Assembly: GCF_003014595.1 (NCBI RefSeq) | Contig: NZ_PYGK01000001.1 | Coordinates: 682,001 to 746,000 of the forward strand | From: Chitinophaga ginsengisoli | GTDB lineage: Bacteria > Bacteroidota > Bacteroidia > Chitinophagales > Chitinophagaceae | Direction: 5' to 3' | Length of the DNA: 64,000 nt | Part shown: positions 53,874-63,172 of the stretch, one piece after another | Position numbering within the stretch: the first letter of the stretch is position 1 | How the letters are laid out: every line of letters starts with the position of its first letter | Translations under genes and position numbers: made by a program | The notes under the pieces: model-generated | Told to the model about the DNA's origin: nothing | Seen by the model: only the letters and a program-made list of their open reading frames with translations | Database searches by the model: none

Positions 53874-55448
53874 ATGTTCAAGAAATGTATCACCCCTGTG
53901 TTTGTTCTGGTTTGCTTAAGTATCCCTTTTAGCTATACGGCACATGCACAAAGTATCGGGCGCCAGTACTCACTGGGCTTTTACCAATCCGGTTCAGACA
54001 GCACCAAGTATCACTCTTCACTGAGAGATTACTCTATTGAGCCAAGCTTCGATCTTCCAAAAGGAGATACGATGCGTAAGCAGAGCTGGCTTTACCGGAA
54101 ACTGTTTCGTGAACATCTGCTGGAAGTTCACGAAGACGACTACACATTTTACGCCAGCATCCTCCCGGATCTTATAGTAGGTCATAGCAGTGATCGTGGT
54201 ACAACATGGGTAAATACCCGTGGCGTTATTGCTGGTGGTACTATCGGAAAGAACCTGACATTCCGGGCAGAGTTCTATGAGAACCAGGCTAAGATGCCTG
54301 CCTACCTCGATGCGTTTGGCCGGGTCAACAAGATCGTACCAGGGCAGGGAGAGTGGAAGGGCTATTCCCACAATACCGCATTTGACTATGCGTATTCCTC
54401 CGCATTGATCGATTATAAGGCAGGAAGACATTTTGTGTTCCAACTGGGATACGACAAGAATTTCATCGGTGATGGATATCGTTCTATGTTACTGTCTGAT
54501 GCTTCTTTTAACTATCCTTTCCTGAAAATTATTGCCAACTTAGGCAGGGTACAGTATACCACCATGTGGGCCCAGTTTATAGATATGCAATATCCGAAGG
54601 CCTCTTACGATAATGGTTACAGGAAGAAATGGGGTGTATTTAATTACCTCGACTGGAATGTAAGCAAGAAGATCTCCATTGGATTATTTGAAGCGGTGAT
54701 CTGGCAGGATTCTGATTCCACCGGCAAACGTGGATTTGATGCCAGTTACCTGAACCCGATCGTTTTCCTCCGTCCGGTGGAATTCTCTGTAGGTTCTCCT
54801 GATAATGCCCTCTTAGGTCTGAATGTCAAGTATGCACCGTCCCGGAACAGTACCTTCTACGGACAGTTCATCCTCGATGAATTCAAGTTCAGTGAAATAA
54901 CTGCCGGTAAAGGCTGGTGGGCTAACAAATATGGTGGCCAGGTAGGTTTTCGTTCCAACAACCTCTTTAAGGTGAGTAACCTGAACTTCCTGACTGAGGT
55001 GAATGCGGCAAGGCCGTATACATACTCCCAGCGTACAACCCTGAATAACTATGGTCACTATAATCAACCATTGGCACATCCTATGGGGGCTAACTTTGTG
55101 GAATGGGTGAATATTGCTGACTATAGGTATAAGCGCCTGTTCCTCCGTGGACAGATCACCCTGGCTAAGTACGGACTGGATACGGCAGGTGTGAATTACG
55201 GGAAGGACATCAATAAATCCTACTTCACCCGTACAGTGGATTTCGGCAACCACATCGGGCAGGGACTTAAGACCACGCTGTTATATGTACAGGGAACCGC
55301 TGCTTACCTGCTGAACCCGAAGTATAACCTGCGATTGGAAGCATCCGTCACCGCCAGAAGAGAAAGCAATAATCAGTGGAAGACCAATGAACTGATTTTC
55401 CAGGTGGGACTGAGAAGTTCTTTCCGTCAGTTGTATTATGATTTGTAA
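53874..55448 (+). CDS. Wzi/RemB-like outer-membrane capsule assembly protein
   Basis: 524-residue outer-membrane beta-barrel. Signal MFKKCITPVFVLVCLSIPFSYTAHAQ. Family features: DYTFYASILPDLIVGHSSDR, WVNTRGVIAGGTIGKNLTFR, FQLGYDKNFIGDGYRSMLLS, and LNPIVFLRPVEFSVGSPDNA. Wzi attaches group 1 capsule in enterobacteria; the Bacteroidota relative RemB is linked to gliding. Its place right after the polysaccharide operon favours a capsule role. It has its own promoter and terminator. Confidence 0.8.
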   Translation: MFKKCITPVFVLVCLSIPFSYTAHAQSIGRQYSLGFYQSGSDSTKYHSSLRDYSIEPSFDLPKGDTMRKQSWLYRKLFREHLLEVHEDDYTFYASILPDLIVGHSSDRGTTWVNTRGVIAGGTIGKNLTFRAEFYENQAKMPAYLDAFGRVNKIVPGQGEWKGYSHNTAFDYAYSSALIDYKAGRHFVFQLGYDKNFIGDGYRSMLLSDASFNYPFLKIIANLGRVQYTTMWAQFIDMQYPKASYDNGYRKKWGVFNYLDWNVSKKISIGLFEAVIWQDSDSTGKRGFDASYLNPIVFLRPVEFSVGSPDNALLGLNVKYAPSRNSTFYGQFILDEFKFSEITAGKGWWANKYGGQVGFRSNNLFKVSNLNFLTEVNAARPYTYSQRTTLNNYGHYNQPLAHPMGANFVEWVNIADYRYKRLFLRGQITLAKYGLDTAGVNYGKDINKSYFTRTVDFGNHIGQGLKTTLLYVQGTAAYLLNPKYNLRLEASVTARRESNNQWKTNELIFQVGLRSSFRQLYYDL

Positions 55449-55472
55449 GTAATTGATAAATATATTGTTGAG

Positions 55473-55502
55473 AGCCTCCTGGTCAGCCGGGAGGCTTTTT
55501 TA
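55473..55502 (+). terminator. Terminator after the Wzi-like gene
   Basis: A 10-bp stem (AGCCTCCTGG / CCGGGAGGCT, one wobble) with loop TCAG and a run of T to 55502. Confidence 0.92.
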
Positions 55503-55546
55503 TTTCCCGTCTGCGAGGCATCCTGACATTTTACTAACTTCGCGCC

Positions 55547-57448
55547 ATGCATTATGTTACCGTAGAAGGACTCACGAAGACTTTTGGCGCAGGGCCGCTT
55601 TTCAAGGACATTTCTTTCCATATAGAAGAAGGAGATAAGATCGCACTGGTTGCCCTCAATGGCGCCGGTAAATCTACATTGCTCCGCATCCTGTGTGGGC
55701 AGGAATCGCCGGACGCCGGTACTGTCTGGATCCACAAGGACGTGACGGTGGTAATGCTGGAGCAGCAATCTGCGTTTGAGCCTGGAAAATCTATTTCTGA
55801 GAATATATTCTCCCAGTCCCACCCGGTACTGGCCGCCATCAGGGACTATGAGATATTGACCGACGACGAGGAAGGGGAGCCGGACATTGATAAGCTGACC
55901 AAAGCTATTGAGCGTATGGATGAGCTGAACGCCTGGCATTTTGATTCCAAAGTGAAGCAGATACTAGGGAAACTGAATATCCACCACCTGGACCAGAAAA
56001 TGGGCAGCCTTTCCGGAGGACAGCTGAAACGTGTCGCACTTGCCAAGGTGTTAATAGATATCGGGTTTGAACACCGCCATACCCTCCTGATCATGGACGA
56101 ACCTACCAACCACCTGGACGTTAGTATGATCGAATGGCTGGAAAATTACCTGGACCAGGAGAATGTGACCCTCTTGCTGGTAACGCACGACCGTTACTTC
56201 CTGGACAGTGTTTGTAACGAGATTATGGAAATTGACCAGCAACAGCTGTTCATATATAAAGGAGATTACGAGAACTACCTGGAAAAGAAGGCCACCCGCG
56301 AGGAACAAGACAGGGCCAGTGTGGAAAAGGCCAGGAACGTATTCCGTAAAGAACTGGAATGGATCAGGAAACAGCCCAAGGCACGTACTACAAAATCCAA
56401 ATCCCGTATAGACGCTTTTGAAGATGTAAAGGAAAGGGCTAGCGTTCGGCTGGAAAAACAGCAGCTGGAACTGAATGTGAAAATGACCCGTCTGGGTGGA
56501 AAAATCATTGAGCTGAAGAAAGTATATAAGTCCTTTGGTGACCTGAAGATCCTGAAAGGTTTTGACTATACCTTCAAGAAAGGAGAACGGGTAGGAGTAG
56601 TAGGAAAGAATGGAGTAGGGAAATCTACTTTCGTAAATATGCTGCTCGGACTGGAACAGCCTGATTCCGGTAAGATCAATACCGGAGAGACCGTGGTGTT
56701 TGGTAACTACGACCAGCGTGGATTGATTGTAAAAGAAGATATGCGGGTGATAGAGTTCGTCAAGAACATTGCCGAAAACTTTCCCCTGGCAGACGGCACA
56801 AAGGTGAGCGCCGCACAGTTCCTGCAGTTGTTCCTCTTCACACCTGAAAAGCAATATACCTACATCTCCAAGCTGAGTGGAGGAGAGAAGAGGAGGTTGC
56901 ATCTGCTAAGCATCCTGTTCCGCAATCCGAACTTCCTGGTATTGGATGAACCTACGAATGACCTCGACCTGCCAACGCTGAGCATCCTGGAGGAGTTCCT
57001 GCTGTCTTACCAGGGTTGTATCATTATCGTAAGCCACGACAGGTATTTTATGGACAAACTGGTAGATCACCTGTTTGTGTTTGAAGGAGGAGGGGAAGTA
57101 CGTGATTTCCCTGGTAACTATACCCAGTACAGAGAATGGGAGAAGGACCGTTCCGAAAAGGACAAGGAAGAGGCCCGTAATGAAAATAAAACTCCTGAGA
57201 AGGCGGTAGTAGCAGCTGTTCCTGTAGCGGAGGCCAAAAAAATGTCCTTTAAGGAAAAACGTGAACTGGAACTGCTGGAGAAAGACATCGCAGCACTGGA
57301 GGCAGAAAAGAAAGAGATAGATGCAAAGATGGGAGCAGGAGACCTGCCTTATGAACAACTGGAACCACTATCCCGCCGTGTCGGGGAAATACTTCAGTTG
57401 CTGGATGAAAAAGGTCTGCGTTGGCTGGAGCTTAGTGAGATGAGTTAA
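55547..57448 (+). CDS. ABC-F family ATPase (Uup-like)
   Basis: 633-residue soluble ABC-F protein acting on ribosomes rather than in transport. Two ABC domains: Walker A NGAGKSTLLR (~39-48) and KNGVGKSTFVN (~355), signatures LSGGQLKRV and LSGGEKRRL, Walker B LLIMDEPTNHLD and FLVLDEPTNDLD. A charged linker (EKKATREEQDRASVEKARNV) joins them. The C-terminal coiled coil (~560-633) after an Ala/Val-rich hinge matches Uup-type CTDs. No membrane segment. Confidence 0.92.
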   Translation: MHYVTVEGLTKTFGAGPLFKDISFHIEEGDKIALVALNGAGKSTLLRILCGQESPDAGTVWIHKDVTVVMLEQQSAFEPGKSISENIFSQSHPVLAAIRDYEILTDDEEGEPDIDKLTKAIERMDELNAWHFDSKVKQILGKLNIHHLDQKMGSLSGGQLKRVALAKVLIDIGFEHRHTLLIMDEPTNHLDVSMIEWLENYLDQENVTLLLVTHDRYFLDSVCNEIMEIDQQQLFIYKGDYENYLEKKATREEQDRASVEKARNVFRKELEWIRKQPKARTTKSKSRIDAFEDVKERASVRLEKQQLELNVKMTRLGGKIIELKKVYKSFGDLKILKGFDYTFKKGERVGVVGKNGVGKSTFVNMLLGLEQPDSGKINTGETVVFGNYDQRGLIVKEDMRVIEFVKNIAENFPLADGTKVSAAQFLQLFLFTPEKQYTYISKLSGGEKRRLHLLSILFRNPNFLVLDEPTNDLDLPTLSILEEFLLSYQGCIIIVSHDRYFMDKLVDHLFVFEGGGEVRDFPGNYTQYREWEKDRSEKDKEEARNENKTPEKAVVAAVPVAEAKKMSFKEKRELELLEKDIAALEAEKKEIDAKMGAGDLPYEQLEPLSRRVGEILQLLDEKGLRWLELSEMS

Positions 57449-57470
57449 CTGTATTAATAATAAAGATAGT

Positions 57471-57506
57471 AAGGGACGTCCATTCCGGCGTCCCTTTACT
57501 GTTTTT
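57471..57506. terminator. Terminator between ABC-F and the convergent small gene
   Basis: AAGGGACG pairs with CGTCCCTT around a 10-base loop, with TACTGTTTTT downstream on the +. It ends just before the 3' end of the - strand gene and can serve both directions. Confidence 0.8.
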
Positions 57507-57507
57507 G

Positions 57508-57843
57508 TCACTTTTGTACCTTATCATGTATCTCGGATGCCTTCAGATAAACCTTTTTACCCTTGTCATCCACATAATATTTTCTGTCTTTTTTATCGAT
57601 ATATACAGTTTCCCCATTAGGACCTTCCTTGCCTTTATAGGTCTTATCTGTGATCTTCATGGCCCCTTTCACGGCAACAGAAGCAGTTTTGTTGGCGGTT
57701 TTATTAGCCACTGCGGCTGTTTTCCTGCCTATTTTTTTCGCTGTGCTGTCTATACCCTGGGCGATACCCTGCTGACCAAAGAATAGCGCTGATGCCGTAA
57801 TAGTAACGGCCAACAGCCCTTTACGCAGTGTTATTGAGTTCAT
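57508..57843 (-). CDS. Small basic exported protein
   Basis: 111 residues. Signal peptide MNSITLRKGLLAVTITASAL to about residue 29 (AQG). The mature part has an Ala/Lys/Thr-rich helical stretch (KKIGRKTAAVANKTANKTAS, VAVKGAMKI), then a compact basic region YIDKKDRKYYVDDKGKKVYL that resembles the PBCV-specific basic adaptor-type motif seen in small Bacteroidota proteins. Function unknown. It may bind acidic surface polymers or nucleic acid; that is a guess from charge. Confidence 0.72.
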   Translation of the reverse strand: MNSITLRKGLLAVTITASALFFGQQGIAQGIDSTAKKIGRKTAAVANKTANKTASVAVKGAMKITDKTYKGKEGPNGETVYIDKKDRKYYVDDKGKKVYLKASEIHDKVQK

Positions 57844-57967
57844 AGCATTAATTTTAAAAGTTGTGTAAAGTGAATATGAATCTTATTATTCAATTTTGAT
57901 GCCAGCAACATCTTCCATATTTTTAGAGGCCACCATATATGATATAGTATAATTTAAAAGGTAATAG

Positions 57968-58576
57968 TTGGAGGAGATCTGGTATACCGACCTTTCAGAT
58001 CAGGAGCTTTGGAGCAGGCTGATAAATGGGGATGAGGGCGCTTTAGCCTTCATTTATAATACATGGTTCCCATCGTTATATAAGTATGGGATGAAGTTAC
58101 ATGCGGATAGCAGCCGGGTAAAAGACTGCATACACGACCTCTTTGCTACACTGTGGCATAGCAGGGCTAATCTCTCCGTCACAGACAATATCAGGTTTTA
58201 CCTGTTCGCCAGTCTTAAAAGGAATATTGCAAAACACATCCGGAAAGAAGGGATATTCAGCCTGTTTGGCAGTTTAGGGATTGATAATCATTCCCATATG
58301 CCTTCGCATGAACAAAAGTTGATCGATGAGCAATCTCTCGATGAGCAGAAACGGAAATTGCGCCGGGTGATTGACCAATTGCCTAAACGCCAGAAAGAAA
58401 TTCTCTACCTGCGATATTACGAGGGACTGTCTACCCAGGAAACAGCCGAAATTATGTCACTAAGTGTCAACTCCACATACGTATTATTATCAAAAGCATT
58501 GAATTATCTCAAAAATCATAGTGGGGAATTGATGGTTTTGATCATTTTCTGGGGAGATCAACACACGAGTTTCTAA
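57968..58576 (+). CDS. ECF sigma factor of the SusCD locus, TTG start
   Basis: 202-residue ECF sigma-70. Region 2: GDEGALAFIYNTWFPSLYKY, DCIHDLFATLWHSRANLSVT, YLFASLKRNIAKHIRKEG. Region 4: RRVIDQLPKRQKEILYLRYY, LSTQETAEIMSLSVNSTYVL. The start is TTG 57968; a TAG sits immediately before it in frame, and the next Met would delete part of region 2. A purine-rich GGAGGAG overlaps the start. It is followed by FecR, SusC with STN domain and SusD, the layout of a TonB-dependent transducer that senses its own substrate. Confidence 0.9.
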   Translation: MEEIWYTDLSDQELWSRLINGDEGALAFIYNTWFPSLYKYGMKLHADSSRVKDCIHDLFATLWHSRANLSVTDNIRFYLFASLKRNIAKHIRKEGIFSLFGSLGIDNHSHMPSHEQKLIDEQSLDEQKRKLRRVIDQLPKRQKEILYLRYYEGLSTQETAEIMSLSVNSTYVLLSKALNYLKNHSGELMVLIIFWGDQHTSF

Positions 58577-58674
58577 TATTTTATAGATTTTTTTAAAAAA
58601 AGATCGAAAATAACGCTAAGTTTTTTCGATCTCATTGCTTTACTATTTAAAGCTTAGCTGAGTAGCGCCCGTCT

Positions 58675-59673
58675 ATGGATTATAAAGATTACACAGTAAA
58701 GGATTTTCTGCATGATGAATTGTTTCGTAAATGGGTCGAACATCCGGACCATGATACTAAGCTTTTCTGGGAAACCTGGATGTGTGAAAACCCTGATCAA
58801 TGTAATACATTGGAGGAGGCCCGTGATGTACTATTAATGATAGGTACTGAGGAATACACACCTACTACAGAAGATCAGGCAGAAGTCTGGAGCCGGATTG
58901 CCTATACCATCCGGGAAACTCCTCAGAAGAAGACTGCCTTTACCGTGTGGCGTTATGCCGCAGTTTTCCTGGGAGTAATTGCTGTTGCCGGCTGGCTCTT
59001 CCTGCATCGGGGGAAGGCTGTCGTGCTTAACTATGCCACCACTTATGGCGAGACGAAGAAAATAGTATTGCCGGATAGCTCTGTGGTCAGGTTGAATGCC
59101 AATTCTACACTCAGATGTAGTATCAACAGAAATGGAACACGCGAAATATGGCTGAATGGAGAAGGCTTTTTCTCTGTTGTTCACGATAGGAACAATGGCC
59201 CCTTCCTGGTACATACATCAGATGTAGATGTACAGGTAATAGGTACTGAATTTAACGTGAATACAAGAAGGGTGATGACGCGCGTAATATTAAATAATGG
59301 GGCTATAAAGTTAAAACTGAATGGAGAAGATCAGCAGGATATTAAAATAAAACCGGGTGAAATGGTGAGCTATTCTACAGCTACCCACCAGCTATCCCGC
59401 AGAAACGTAAACCCTGCAGATTACAATGCATGGCTTGATAATATGTTCGTTTTTAATGAAACGCCTATAGCGGAAGTCGCTATAGTGTTACAGGAAAACC
59501 TTGGGATCAATTTAAATATAGAAGGTCAGGATTTACAGAAAGAGTTATTTACAGGTAGTATACCGATGTCGGATGTAGCAATCTTTTTCAGGACTTTGTC
59601 TCGTTCCTTACATGTGGTTATCGAAAAAAAGGACAATAACAGTTATAGTATCAGGAGAAAAAACAACCAATAG
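58675..59673 (+). CDS. FecR-family anti-sigma factor
   Basis: 332-residue anti-sigma factor. The cytoplasmic N-domain (~1-85, helical, KDFLHDELFRKWVEHPD) is followed by one membrane helix (~88-107, YAAVFLGVIAVAGWLFLH) and the periplasmic FecR domain (NYATTYGETKKIVLPDSSVV, GEGFFSVVHDRNNGPFLVHT, VQVIGTEFNVN), then DUF4974-like C-terminus (NMFVFNETPIAEVAIVLQEN). It should hold the sigma factor encoded 98 bases upstream until SusC signals. Confidence 0.93.
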   Translation: MDYKDYTVKDFLHDELFRKWVEHPDHDTKLFWETWMCENPDQCNTLEEARDVLLMIGTEEYTPTTEDQAEVWSRIAYTIRETPQKKTAFTVWRYAAVFLGVIAVAGWLFLHRGKAVVLNYATTYGETKKIVLPDSSVVRLNANSTLRCSINRNGTREIWLNGEGFFSVVHDRNNGPFLVHTSDVDVQVIGTEFNVNTRRVMTRVILNNGAIKLKLNGEDQQDIKIKPGEMVSYSTATHQLSRRNVNPADYNAWLDNMFVFNETPIAEVAIVLQENLGINLNIEGQDLQKELFTGSIPMSDVAIFFRTLSRSLHVVIEKKDNNSYSIRRKNNQ

Positions 59674-59714
59674 CGTCTAGTTCATAAAATCAACCAAATC
59701 TTAATGTATTGCTT

Positions 59715-62700
59715 ATGCCTGAAAATCACTTTAGGTGTATGGGGAGTCGTGCTGCCCTATTGTTACTATTGCCTGTCATGGGATATGCAGCGGATAAGAA
59801 CCATTATTATCAACAGCAGCAGCTGTTTTCGTCGATGAGTACTAGCCAACATGATGCCGGACGGCAATCATTGAAAGAGGTCCTTGTTTCATTGGAGGCT
59901 AAGTACAAAGTAAGGATCAACTACATCGGTCAGCTTATCGGGAATATTCAGACAGAACCACCTGCCGCGAAAGCAGCGTCTGAAAATTTTGTACAGTATC
60001 TGAACCGGTTTCTGAAGCCACTTAAGTTGGAAGCAGAAGAAGCTGGGGCGAATGTATATGTCATATACAAACAGGATCCTCCGGCTCCTGCCCCCAAACC
60101 TGTGCCGCCTGCTGAAAAGAGAGAAACAACAGAACAGCAAAAGCCTGTTATACTTACCATCACCGGCACAGTAACAGATGATGCAGGCATATCGCTGCCA
60201 GGTGTAACTGTAGTAGTAAAAGGAACTAACAATGGTGTACATACCAGTAATGACGGTAAGTATGAGCTGAAGAATGTTCCTGAAAATGCACATATCGTTT
60301 TCAGCTTCATCGGTTTTAAATCGCAGGAGATCGTACTGAAGGGACAGACAGTCCTGAATGTTCGCCTGAAAACAGATGTACAGGCTGTAAAAGATGTGGT
60401 GGTAACAGGATATTATGAAATCAAGAAAGAGAGCTTTACAGGTATAGCCACTGTATTGACAGCTGATGATGTGAAAAGGGTAAATCCTCAGAACGTGCTC
60501 AGTAGCCTGCAGGCCTATGACCCTTCGTTTAAACTGGTAGAGAATAATATCCTTGGATCTAATCCTAACAGGATACCGAATATTAATGTAAGAGGTACTA
60601 CGGCGCTTCCCAGTGCCGATGTTTCCAAATTAACCAGGAACAGTATGCTGACAGGAGTAACCAATCAGCCTACTTTTATATTGGATGGTTATGAAGTGAA
60701 TGTGCAAACCATCTTTGACCTTGATCCGAACAGGATTGCTTCCCTTACTTTATTGAAAGATGCTGCCGCAACTGCGATCTACGGTTCCAGGGCAGCGAAT
60801 GGGGTTGTTGTGATACGTACCAAGACGCCAAAGGAAGGGAAGCTCACGGTGAACTATGGCTATGAGATGACCTTAAATGCGCCTGATCTTTCAGATTATC
60901 ATGTGTTGAATGCGGCCGACAAACTGGAATATGAGCGACTGGCGAAATTGTATGTGTCTGATGAGGTAAGCAACCCTCTTGATCTGGAAATGCAGTACTA
61001 TAATAAAAAGAAGAATGTACTGAGCGGGGTGAACACCTACTGGATATCTCAGCCGCTGCAGGTAGATCTGGGACATAAGCATTCCCTGTATCTTGAAGGA
61101 GGAACCCCGGTTGTAAAATATGGTATTGATGTACGATATCAAACCAACGACGGGGTGATGAAAGGTTCTTACAGAAAGCGCTACGGACTGGCCGCTTCGC
61201 TGTCTTATAATGTACAGAATAAAATACAGTTCAGGAACCAGATCTCCATATCGCAGGTAGATGGAAGGGAGTCTCCTTACCGGGAGTTCTCAAACTATGT
61301 AAGAATGAACCCCTACTATCCGATGACGGATTCTACCGGCCGGCTGATGCGTGAAATTGATAAATGGAGTTACCGCACAGGAGCTGCTGCTTCACCGAAG
61401 ACTGACCCTGTGTTGAATCCACTGTATGAAGCTACTACGGGAAGCGTGGAGAAATCTGAATATGTGGAATTCATGGATGCTTTTTCCGGTGAATGGACCA
61501 TTAATCCTGCATTGAGATTAAGAGGACAGATCAGTCTTACGAAAAGAAGATCTACGGCCGATAAGTTTGTATCACCTCTAAGTAACGAATACTTTTCTGT
61601 AACCGGCGATGGGCTGAAAGATCGTGGTAAATACACTTTTTCCGATGAAGACTTCTGGCAGGCAGATGGAAGTCTGACGCTAAGTTATTCAAAGCAGATC
61701 CGTCAGAGCTTCCTCAACTTTTCATTGGCTACCAATATCCAGAACAGGTCTAATGACAGGAAAACATTTGTAGCACAGGGATTCTCCAATGATAGGTTTT
61801 CCCAGATAGGATTTGCACGCCGTTATGAAATAGATGGCTCTCCCGACGGAGAGTTTACCCAGGACAGGCTGGTAGGTTCCTTCCTTTACGCCAACTATTC
61901 CTATAAGAACAAGTTCCTGATGGATGGTACTATCCGCCTGGATGGTTCTTCGAAATTTGGTACTGATTCCAGGATGGCCAGCTTCTGGTCTTACGGTATC
62001 GGGTATAATGTTCATAATGAAAAATTCATTAACCGTAATGTGATCTCCCAGCTTACACTAAGGGCTACTACCGGTGTAACCGGTGACGTGTCTTTCCCGT
62101 CCTATTTATCCAATACCACTTACCAGTATTACAGCAGTGACTGGTATTCTACAGGCGTGGGCGCTGTATTCAAGGCTTATGGCAACTCAGCACTGAAATG
62201 GCAGCGTACAAAGAACTATGATGCCAGCGTTGAACTGGACCTGTTCAATGGAAGAATTTATGTGAACCCACGTTACTACTATAAATTAACCAAGGACCTG
62301 CTGGCGGATATCATTGTACCTCCATCCGCCGGTTTTACTGAATACAAAGCCAACCTGGGAGAAATGATCAACAGGGGCTTCGAATTAACTGTCCGCAGTA
62401 CAGTGCTGCGAGGAAAGGACTGGTCTTTCAACATGTTTGCAAACCTGGTGACCAATAAAAATAAGATCACCAAAATCTCCAATGCGCTGAAGAGTTACAA
62501 CGATAAAGTGGATGATAAGCAGGAATCTGATGCTAACCTGAATTCTGTCCCACTATTGCGCTTTAAAGAAGGCGAATCTCTCAACACTATTTATGCTGTG
62601 AGATCAATGGGAATTGATCCCGAAAATGGTAAAGAGATCTTCGTTAAAAAAGACGGCACTTATACACATACCTATAGTGTGAAAGACATGGTGCCTGTAG

Positions 62701-63161
62701 GAGATATGACAACGAAGGTAGAAGGCACGTTTGGTGCTGGCATGTACTATAAAAACTGGATAGCAGAAGTAAGGTTCTATGGCAAAGGAGGCGGAGACCT
62801 TTATAATCAGACCCTGGTAGACCGTGTGGAGAACGCTGATCCTCGTTACAATGTTGACCAGCGTGTACTGGATTCCCGTTGGAAGAAACCAGGCGATCAC
62901 GCATTGTACAAAGACATAGCAGATCACGGTTCTACCCGTACGTCTTCCCGTTTTGTACAACGCGATAATGTGATAGAACTGAGATCAGTTTATCTCGCTT
63001 ACAACGTTCCCTCAGCAGTAGCCAGGCGTTATAAAATGAACAATCTGCGTTGCGCACTGAACCTGAATGATGTGTGGAGAACCTCCACTATACAGGCAGA
63101 AAGAGGTATTGATTATCCGTTTGCGAGAACATTCACATTCTCATTATCCACTCAGTTCTAA
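59715..63161 (+). CDS. SusC-family TonB-dependent transporter with STN domain
   Basis: ~1148-residue outer-membrane nutrient importer. Start ATG 59715 (MPENHFRCMGSRAALLLLLP signal). Order: STN signalling domain (~50-125, SLKEVLVSLEAKYKVRINYI); Pro-rich linker; CarboxypepD_reg-like domain (ITGTVTDDAGISLPGVTVVV); TonB plug (VVVTGYYEIKKESFTGIATV, NVRGTTALPS, LKDAAATAIYGSRAANGVVV); long barrel ending FTFSLSTQF with terminal Phe. The STN domain links binding of substrate to the FecR/sigma pair encoded upstream. The substrate is unknown; no glycoside hydrolase is visible before the window edge. Confidence 0.95.
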   Translation: MPENHFRCMGSRAALLLLLPVMGYAADKNHYYQQQQLFSSMSTSQHDAGRQSLKEVLVSLEAKYKVRINYIGQLIGNIQTEPPAAKAASENFVQYLNRFLKPLKLEAEEAGANVYVIYKQDPPAPAPKPVPPAEKRETTEQQKPVILTITGTVTDDAGISLPGVTVVVKGTNNGVHTSNDGKYELKNVPENAHIVFSFIGFKSQEIVLKGQTVLNVRLKTDVQAVKDVVVTGYYEIKKESFTGIATVLTADDVKRVNPQNVLSSLQAYDPSFKLVENNILGSNPNRIPNINVRGTTALPSADVSKLTRNSMLTGVTNQPTFILDGYEVNVQTIFDLDPNRIASLTLLKDAAATAIYGSRAANGVVVIRTKTPKEGKLTVNYGYEMTLNAPDLSDYHVLNAADKLEYERLAKLYVSDEVSNPLDLEMQYYNKKKNVLSGVNTYWISQPLQVDLGHKHSLYLEGGTPVVKYGIDVRYQTNDGVMKGSYRKRYGLAASLSYNVQNKIQFRNQISISQVDGRESPYREFSNYVRMNPYYPMTDSTGRLMREIDKWSYRTGAAASPKTDPVLNPLYEATTGSVEKSEYVEFMDAFSGEWTINPALRLRGQISLTKRRSTADKFVSPLSNEYFSVTGDGLKDRGKYTFSDEDFWQADGSLTLSYSKQIRQSFLNFSLATNIQNRSNDRKTFVAQGFSNDRFSQIGFARRYEIDGSPDGEFTQDRLVGSFLYANYSYKNKFLMDGTIRLDGSSKFGTDSRMASFWSYGIGYNVHNEKFINRNVISQLTLRATTGVTGDVSFPSYLSNTTYQYYSSDWYSTGVGAVFKAYGNSALKWQRTKNYDASVELDLFNGRIYVNPRYYYKLTKDLLADIIVPPSAGFTEYKANLGEMINRGFELTVRSTVLRGKDWSFNMFANLVTNKNKITKISNALKSYNDKVDDKQESDANLNSVPLLRFKEGESLNTIYAVRSMGIDPENGKEIFVKKDGTYTHTYSVKDMVPVGDMTTKVEGTFGAGMYYKNWIAEVRFYGKGGGDLYNQTLVDRVENADPRYNVDQRVLDSRWKKPGDHALYKDIADHGSTRTSSRFVQRDNVIELRSVYLAYNVPSAVARRYKMNNLRCALNLNDVWRTSTIQAERGIDYPFARTFTFSLSTQF

Positions 63162-63172
63162 AAAGAAACAAG

